The translations under genes were made by a program, and so were the position numbers. The notes below the pieces were generated by a model, which was not told where the DNA came from, searched no databases, and worked only from the letters and a program-made list of their open reading frames with translations. From NCBI GenBank assembly GCA_024280755.1, contig JAJRPN010000009.1:1-64000 (forward strand): DNA of 64,000 nucleotides, in the 5' to 3' direction. Origin of the DNA: Planctomycetota bacterium (GTDB lineage Bacteria; Planctomycetota; Phycisphaerae; Phycisphaerales; UBA1924). Shown here piece by piece: positions 59,639-64,000 of the stretch (position 1 is the first letter of the stretch; each line of letters begins with the position of its first letter).

Positions 59639-60436
59639 TCAGGGATTTGGGCGCCTTGTGTTGCGCATCGAGCGCGACAGGCGGAGCCATTCCTCGTCAA
59701 TCAAACGACCCACCGCGTGGTGGGCAGCAAACTGCGTGTACAAATCCATGCTTGCGGTATACACCCGCCAGGCGAGTGCCGAGTTCTGATTGCTGCGTCC
59801 ATCTGCATATGACTTGACAGCCATCAAGACTGAGTGGTCTCGGGCATCGAGGTGTTCGGAGACAACCGAGACAGGTTCACCCGCGAAGGAGAGTCCGTCA
59901 TAGGTGCCAAAGTCGGAAAACGACATCGTGAGTGCGCGAGTATCAAGGCGAGACTTGGCCGCGTTGGCCATCGAGCCCGGTCGGGCATAGAGGGCAAGGG
60001 CGAGCCCGATGATTGGCGGGTCGTATGGGTCATAGGCGGTGATCGATCCGGCGAGGACGGCGTCTGCACCCAGATATTCTGCGATTTTGTGAGCATCTGC
60101 GGAGGATTGGATTCCGTTTTTGAGTCCCAAAGCTCGCATTGCTTCGAGTGAGCGGTTGAGCGATAGGCAGCGGACGCCTCGGATGCCTTGGGCAGCTGCG
60201 ACGAGTGAGTCTCCAATATCCATCGAGTCGGCTACTGATGTTCCTGATTCGTTGATCGGTGGGATCACCGCCCAAAGCACATCGCCCAAAGCGGTGTCAT
60301 AGGGAGAAACGATGACTCCTGGAGGAAACATCTCGTCGCGCTTCTGGTTCATAGCGCATCCGGGCATGTTGATCGATGTGATCAACACAAGGGTTGCGAG
60401 AAGAACCGAAGCAAGCATGGTCTGTGCACTTGTCAT
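59639..60436 (-). CDS. Lipoprotein, CsgG/GNA1162-like (putative)
   Basis: 265 residues. A signal peptide ending in the lipobox MPGC (Cys27) indicates an outer-membrane or inner-membrane lipoprotein. The following domain (DVLWAVIPPINESGTSVADS, AHKIAEYLGADAVLAGSITA with YDPYDPP) has the pattern of the CsgG/LpoB/GNA1162 group, in which an alpha-beta domain with GADAVLxGxI is typical. The specific role is unknown. The frame upstream of ATG 60436 contains non-conserved residues. It follows the TolB-like gene on the same strand, across a gap with two stem-loops. Confidence 0.72.
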   Translation of the reverse strand: MTSAQTMLASVLLATLVLITSINMPGCAMNQKRDEMFPPGVIVSPYDTALGDVLWAVIPPINESGTSVADSMDIGDSLVAAAQGIRGVRCLSLNRSLEAMRALGLKNGIQSSADAHKIAEYLGADAVLAGSITAYDPYDPPIIGLALALYARPGSMANAAKSRLDTRALTMSFSDFGTYDGLSFAGEPVSVVSEHLDARDHSVLMAVKSYADGRSNQNSALAWRVYTASMDLYTQFAAHHAVGRLIDEEWLRLSRSMRNTRRPNP

Positions 60437-60488
60437 GGCGTCCTGCCGAATACAAAGACGAGCATCCATTCTCGCCTGAAGGTTCGAT

Positions 60489-60539
60489 CCCGAACGAGTG
60501 TTCGGGGTGAAACTCGCCCAATGTTTTTCAACATTGGGC
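60489..60539 (-). promoter_or_regulatory. Two perfect stem-loops between the TolB-like and lipoprotein genes
   Basis: Stem-loop 1: GCCCAATGTT (60516-60525) and AACATTGGGC (60530-60539), a 10-bp stem closing GAAA on the minus strand. Stem-loop 2: CCCGAAC (60489-60495) and GTTCGGG (60500-60506), a 7-bp stem with a 4-base loop. Neither is followed by a T-run on the minus strand, so they look more like mRNA stabilising or processing elements than a full terminator. Confidence 0.55.
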
Positions 60540-60553
60540 AAGTGGTGGGTGGG

Positions 60554-62179
60554 TTAGTTTCCGGTTTCGTTCTCGGTTGGGAAGGTTGCAAACGAGTCGG
60601 CCAAGTTTGGCATCATCACGCTTGCAGCCCGGATCGCTGGCGAGAGTTCCATCGACCAAAGATGGTCTTGGCCATCCATGTTGGAGACGAAGTAAATATC
60701 GTTGTTGCGTCCCCAGACTGGCATCAGGTCGATGGTATCGCCATTGGTAAGTTTGATCTTGCCGGTGCCTCGGGTCGAGACCATCCAGATGGTGGATGAA
60801 TCTGGGCGAGCGGTTGTTCCCTCGGACCATGATTCGGAGTTTGGAACTGCTGCGAAGGTGACGAACTTGCCATCGGGTGACCATGATGGGTTGATGAGTG
60901 CCTGGTTTGGAGCTGTCGCGATTTCTGTCTCTCGGCTTGCTGTCCCAGGATTTGGATTATAATCGAGTGTCCAGATCGAGAAAGCACGGTCGCCGCGTTC
61001 GCGTGAGCGTTGGAAGAGGATCTGATCTGCACCAGCGAGCCCGGTGCCTGCTACCGGGCACCACTCCGGGAAGAGTCCGAACCCGATGAACTGTGACCCG
61101 GTATCTGCGAGGACATCCTTGATCCAGATTTCCCAGCGTCCTGATTGTTGGCCAAGGCGACAGAATGCGATCTGCGTGCCATCGGGCGACCAGGTTGGGT
61201 GGAGATCATTGGCTGATTCATTGGTGAGTTGAACAACCTTGCCGCCTTCGAAAGGCATGATGTAAAGATCCCATGTGCCGCTGCGGTCTGATGCGAAGGT
61301 GATGAAGTTGCCGTCAGGTGAAATGGAAGGCATGACATCTTGTGCCGGGTCATCGGTCAGGCGGGTGACAACTGAACCATTGACTGACTTGATGTAGAGA
61401 TCTGCGGTCGGACGGTGCTGTGTCGAGGCAAAGATAAGATGGCGGCCGTCGGGTGTGACGATGGGATCGAAATCTGAACCTGCGTATGAGCTGGTGACCT
61501 GTCGCACATTGACGGTTGCGCGGGTCGCGTCGCCGTTGGTTTCGGAGGGAAGTTCTACACCCATCGCGTTGGCGTAGACGAACGCGGAGATATCGCCCGA
61601 GCGAAGAGCAGCGGGGGATGCTTTGTCATCGGTGAAGTATGGAGCACGCTTGACAGGGTTTGGTGCGTCTGCGTTTCCGAGTTGCATTTCAAAGTCTGGA
61701 TCTGTGTTGGTGGTCGTTGCTGAGCCGCCCGAGTTGTTGGCGGTAAACCCATTGTTAAAACCTGTGCTTTGGTTGTCTGGGGTGAAACCGTCGTTTGAAG
61801 CAAAGGTATTGGTCGGTGCTGGTGCAGCGGTTGACGCTGGGAAAGTGTTGGTTTCGTAGGGAGTCTGGTATGCTGGCGGGGTGAAGGAACTGGCGATTGG
61901 CTGCGAGTTCAGCGATGCGCTCGAGTTGCTCTGGAGGGTGGTCGAGTGGGAAGGGGTGAGTTGGGTGAATGATGTAGGCTCGGTATTGGCGACGAAGTAG
62001 GTGTTGGTCCGTGCTTGGGCAAGCTCGTTGCGTGCCTGATCTTTTTGGAGCTGGGATTGCTTGTTTTTGTTCCAGAATCCGGCCCGCTTTGCGCCGCATG
62101 CCGGGAGAACTGCGATTGTTCCTGCGAGTGCGAGGATGGTGAGCGGACGCATTGTGTGTTGGAAAGGTGTGCGGTTCAT
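60554..62179 (-). CDS. TolB-like beta-propeller lipoprotein
   Basis: 541 residues. Lipoprotein signal (LTILALAGTIAVLPAC, lipobox LPAC), then about 160 residues rich in Asn, Thr, Ser and Pro, and a C-terminal propeller with at least five PD40/WD40-like repeats (DPIVTPDGRHLIFAST, PSISPDGNFITFASD, PTWSPDGTQIAFCR, PSWSPDGKFVTFAA, and a final repeat ending at NDIYFVSNMDGQDHLW). This resembles TolB, but tolA, tolQ, tolR and pal are not adjacent and the N-terminal TolB domain is absent. ATG 62179 has GAGG eight bases upstream. First gene of the minus-strand cluster. Confidence 0.82.
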   Translation of the reverse strand: MNRTPFQHTMRPLTILALAGTIAVLPACGAKRAGFWNKNKQSQLQKDQARNELAQARTNTYFVANTEPTSFTQLTPSHSTTLQSNSSASLNSQPIASSFTPPAYQTPYETNTFPASTAAPAPTNTFASNDGFTPDNQSTGFNNGFTANNSGGSATTTNTDPDFEMQLGNADAPNPVKRAPYFTDDKASPAALRSGDISAFVYANAMGVELPSETNGDATRATVNVRQVTSSYAGSDFDPIVTPDGRHLIFASTQHRPTADLYIKSVNGSVVTRLTDDPAQDVMPSISPDGNFITFASDRSGTWDLYIMPFEGGKVVQLTNESANDLHPTWSPDGTQIAFCRLGQQSGRWEIWIKDVLADTGSQFIGFGLFPEWCPVAGTGLAGADQILFQRSRERGDRAFSIWTLDYNPNPGTASRETEIATAPNQALINPSWSPDGKFVTFAAVPNSESWSEGTTARPDSSTIWMVSTRGTGKIKLTNGDTIDLMPVWGRNNDIYFVSNMDGQDHLWSMELSPAIRAASVMMPNLADSFATFPTENETGN

Positions 62180-62429
62180 CTTGTGAGCCTCTGCTTTGAG
62201 CGTGTGGTGGTCTCGTTTTTTTGGGCGTCGGGCTCCGCCCGTTCGTCCTGTCATTGCATATGCCGATGAATGCTCAATCTTGAGCTCGGCTCGCAACAGG
62301 TGGTGCATGCAGATCTCCGATCCACGACAAACATCACCCATGTAAAATCCTTTATCGGACGGGAAGGGTGAAAATCTTGAAGGGAGATAACCTCGCAGGG
62401 ACTTATAAATGGATATAGCACAAAAAAGT

Positions 62430-62461
62430 GTTGGGCGGGCCCCACCACAGGCCCGCCCAAC
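62430..62461 (-). terminator. Terminator of the small gene at 62519-62806
   Basis: A perfect 12-bp stem GTTGGGCGGGCC / GGCCCGCCCAAC with an 8-base loop; on the minus strand it is followed by CAC and six T. It is 57 bases beyond the stop of the small gene. One of the strongest terminators in the window. Confidence 0.85.
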
Positions 62462-62518
62462 AGGAGAGAGATACTGGTATCTCTACAGAATGGTTCGGTT
62501 TGATATTTTGAGTACCCT

Positions 62519-62806
62519 TTATACAACCCGCCGGCGGGACATCATCGCTGGGGTGTCGCCAGGGCGATCCCACCGGGCGTGTCGCCCTCGGGGTTGCTGG
62601 GCTGAGATGAGGTGATCAAGATAGGTATCAAGCGATTTTTGCTCGAACTGCTCGAGGTAATCAGCGGTTGCAGAGGTGTTGATGGAGATAATTTGATCGA
62701 CAACCTGTGTGCGTGAGAGCTTGATAGGCGGTGCCGGCAGGAGGTCTGCGTTTTTATCAGCGGATTTGGTGTTGATGGACTTTGTCCATGAAAAGAGGTC
62801 GGTCAT
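62519..62806 (-). CDS. Small hypothetical protein
   Basis: 95 residues: MTDLFSWTKSINTKSADKNA at the start, a conserved-looking middle (IKLSRTQVVDQIISINTSA, YLEQFEQKSLDTYLDHLISA) and an Arg-rich tail. Helical, no signal peptide or known domain. ATG 62806 is preceded by GGAG nine bases upstream; an ATG five codons earlier (62821) is possible. It has its own strong terminator. The 357-base gap upstream towards gcvH holds no other recognisable gene except the palindrome at 63113. Confidence 0.65.
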   Translation of the reverse strand: MTDLFSWTKSINTKSADKNADLLPAPPIKLSRTQVVDQIISINTSATADYLEQFEQKSLDTYLDHLISAQQPRGRHARWDRPGDTPAMMSRRRVV

Positions 62807-63112
62807 CTGGTGAGTCTCCATACTCGTTTGCTCGCACACGCAATGAGTTGGCAGCCTTGCCTTCTCCCGTGTGCTTGCTCGATATCGGGAGGTTTGTGCG
62901 CACACGAGGAGCGGATAACACACTCGGACCCATGATCGCGCGAAAATTATGCGCAGCGGGCGCAGGATCGGCAGCCCCACGGTGATGATCATGAAAGGAG
63001 CATGGTTGTGAGGTGTTCGTTCGTGCATGTTGTTCCATACTCCTTACGGGTTGCTTCGCCGTACTTTCACGCTACCATCGAGCCTTACAGCACGCCAATC
63101 TCGATAGGAAAT

Positions 63113-63138
63113 CTTGGTGTACCAATTGGTATTCCAAG
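63113..63138. promoter_or_regulatory. 26-bp imperfect palindrome before gcvH
   Basis: A perfect 12-bp palindrome TACCAATTGGTA (63120-63131) is flanked by CTTGG (63113-63117) and CCAAG (63134-63138), separated by two unpaired positions on each side. It lies 26 bases before the gcvH ATG, just upstream of the ribosome site AGGAG (63151). It could be a repressor operator or a leader hairpin controlling translation. Confidence 0.45.
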
Positions 63139-63163
63139 GAGTAGATTTTCAGGAGCATCCATC

Positions 63164-63538
63164 ATGAGCACACCAACCGATCGCGTCTATTCAGAGTCTC
63201 ACGAATGGCTCAAGGTCGATGGCGAAATCATCACCATCGGGCTGACTACCTTCGCGGTCGATCAACTCACCGATGTCACCTTCGTCGAAATGCAACCCGA
63301 TGGCACCATGGTCGATCCGGGTGATTCGGTCGGCGAGGTCGAATCGGTCAAAACGACCTCTGATATTTACTCGCCCGTCGGAGGCGAGATCATCGAGGTG
63401 AATGATGCCCTCGGGGAAAACCCCGAAATGGTCAACTCCGATCCATATGGTGATGGCTGGCTTGTGAAGATCAGAATTGAAGATCAGGGCACGCTGGGCA
63501 ACTGCATGGATGCCGAAGCATATGACGCGACACTCTGA
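63164..63538 (+). CDS. gcvH: Glycine cleavage system H protein
   Basis: 124 residues, normal length. Lipoyl-carrier protein that shuttles the aminomethyl group between the P, T and L proteins of glycine cleavage. Signatures: VYSESHEWLKVDG, the lipoylation site Lys63 in VGEVESVKTTSDIYSPVGGE and NSDPYGDGWLVKI. ATG 63164 is preceded by AGGAG; the long upstream frame is not coding. gcvT and gcvP are not adjacent. A palindrome upstream suggests regulation; no glycine riboswitch core was recognised. Confidence 0.96.
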   Translation: MSTPTDRVYSESHEWLKVDGEIITIGLTTFAVDQLTDVTFVEMQPDGTMVDPGDSVGEVESVKTTSDIYSPVGGEIIEVNDALGENPEMVNSDPYGDGWLVKIRIEDQGTLGNCMDAEAYDATL

Positions 63539-63610
63539 TGACGCATCACTCCGAGCCGAGTGTTTCTAGCACGATGCAACCCGATCGTGTGATTTCCTTA
63601 TAAGACTTCT

Positions 63611-64000
63611 ATGATCAATGCCACTGGCGTTCATAAATCATTCGCCATCGGCACACGCAAGGTCCACGCTCTGCGAGGCGTGGATTTAACCATCGACAAA
63701 CCGGGGTTCTATGCCATCATGGGGCGATCAGGATCGGGCAAGTCCACGCTCTTGCACATGCTCTCGGCGATGGATCGACCAGACAAAGGCCAGATCATCG
63801 TCTCTGGCAAAGCAATCCATTCGATGAGCGAATCCCAAGCGACGATGTTCCGGCGCAAGGACATCGGGGTGATCTTCCAAGCCTTCAACTTGATTCCAAC
63901 AATGACCGCATTGGAGAATGTCCAACTGCCGGGTTTGCTCGCGGGGGATCAATCCAAAGAACTTATGAATCGTTCGCATGAGTTGCTTGAGCTACTCGGG
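63611..64000 (+). CDS. ABC transporter ATP-binding protein, LolD/MacB type (partial, runs off the window)
   Basis: The first 130 codons are present. It has the pattern of the MacB/LolD subfamily: the N-terminal INATGVHKSFAIGTRKVHAL, LRGVDLTI, Walker A GRSGSGKST near residue 38 and the Q loop VIFQAFNLIPTMTALENVQL. Signature motif and Walker B lie beyond the window. Such ATPases work with FtsX-like permeases in lipoprotein release or export. Start ATG 63611, 72 bases after gcvH, no clear ribosome site seen. Confidence 0.9.
   Translation, partial: MINATGVHKSFAIGTRKVHALRGVDLTIDKPGFYAIMGRSGSGKSTLLHMLSAMDRPDKGQIIVSGKAIHSMSESQATMFRRKDIGVIFQAFNLIPTMTALENVQLPGLLAGDQSKELMNRSHELLELLG

Noticed and set aside
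62807-63163. Glycine riboswitch before gcvH
   Set aside because: The conserved glycine aptamer core elements were not recognisable; only a dyad close to the start was seen.

Overview
The window looks like chromosomal DNA from a flagellated Gram-negative planctomycete, most likely class Phycisphaerae. The pointers are a secreted metalloprotease with the Cys-Pro-Ala-Asp and Phe-Phe-Asp dockerin-like EF-hand region typical of that class, a DUF2617-like protein, an LpxI-type lipid A enzyme, several outer-membrane-style lipoproteins, long palindromic intergenic repeats, and many family-specific proteins with no recognisable domain. By eye G+C is in the low fifties. This placement is an inference from gene content; no rRNA or tRNA gene was seen.

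Left part (1-27925), mostly housekeeping and accessory genes. The first 139 bases are the end of an IS3-family insertion sequence that has cut off the front of a histidine kinase gene. Then come pilT, an NtrC-type two-component pair, ileS with its terminator, a DUF2617-like gene, a HEAT-repeat protein, a Fur-family regulator, a GNAT acetyltransferase, a dockerin-like metzincin, ispG, two tandem paralogous zinc-ribbon membrane proteins (one frameshifted at a homopolymer), a solute-binding protein, obg, a PilZ-domain protein, a TlyA-like methyltransferase overlapping lpxI, and a cluster of planctomycete-type envelope genes (zinc ribbon, unknown protein, lipoprotein, RDD protein, TPR protein).

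Central part (28077-57629), a nearly complete flagellar export, basal-body, hook and motor locus on the + strand. Its order is FlgN-like, FlgS/FlgR-like kinase and sigma-54 activator, flgB-flgC-fliE, fliF-fliG-fliH-fliI-fliJ, a MotE/YlxF-like gene, fliK-flgD, a TIGR02530-like gene, flgE-flbD-motA-motB-fliL-fliN-fliO-fliP-fliQ-fliR-flhB-flhA-flhF-flhG, a small membrane protein, then fliA (sigma-28). Three good sigma-54 (-24/-12) promoters lie upstream of flgB, fliF and the small gene before fliA. Together with the NtrC-type activator and fliA they suggest a sigma-54 to sigma-28 cascade. An octamer identical to the sigma-28 -10 element occurs upstream of the PilZ gene, the FlgN-like gene and fliN. 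No fliM gene is present; fliN instead carries two tandem copies of a segment resembling the CheY-binding motif of FliM and FliY.

Right part (57722-64000): folK, then on the minus strand a TolB-like beta-propeller lipoprotein, a second lipoprotein, a small unknown protein and a XerC/XerD recombinase, followed by a small unknown gene, gcvH (with an imperfect 26-bp palindrome in front) and the start of a LolD/MacB-type ABC ATPase that runs off the window.
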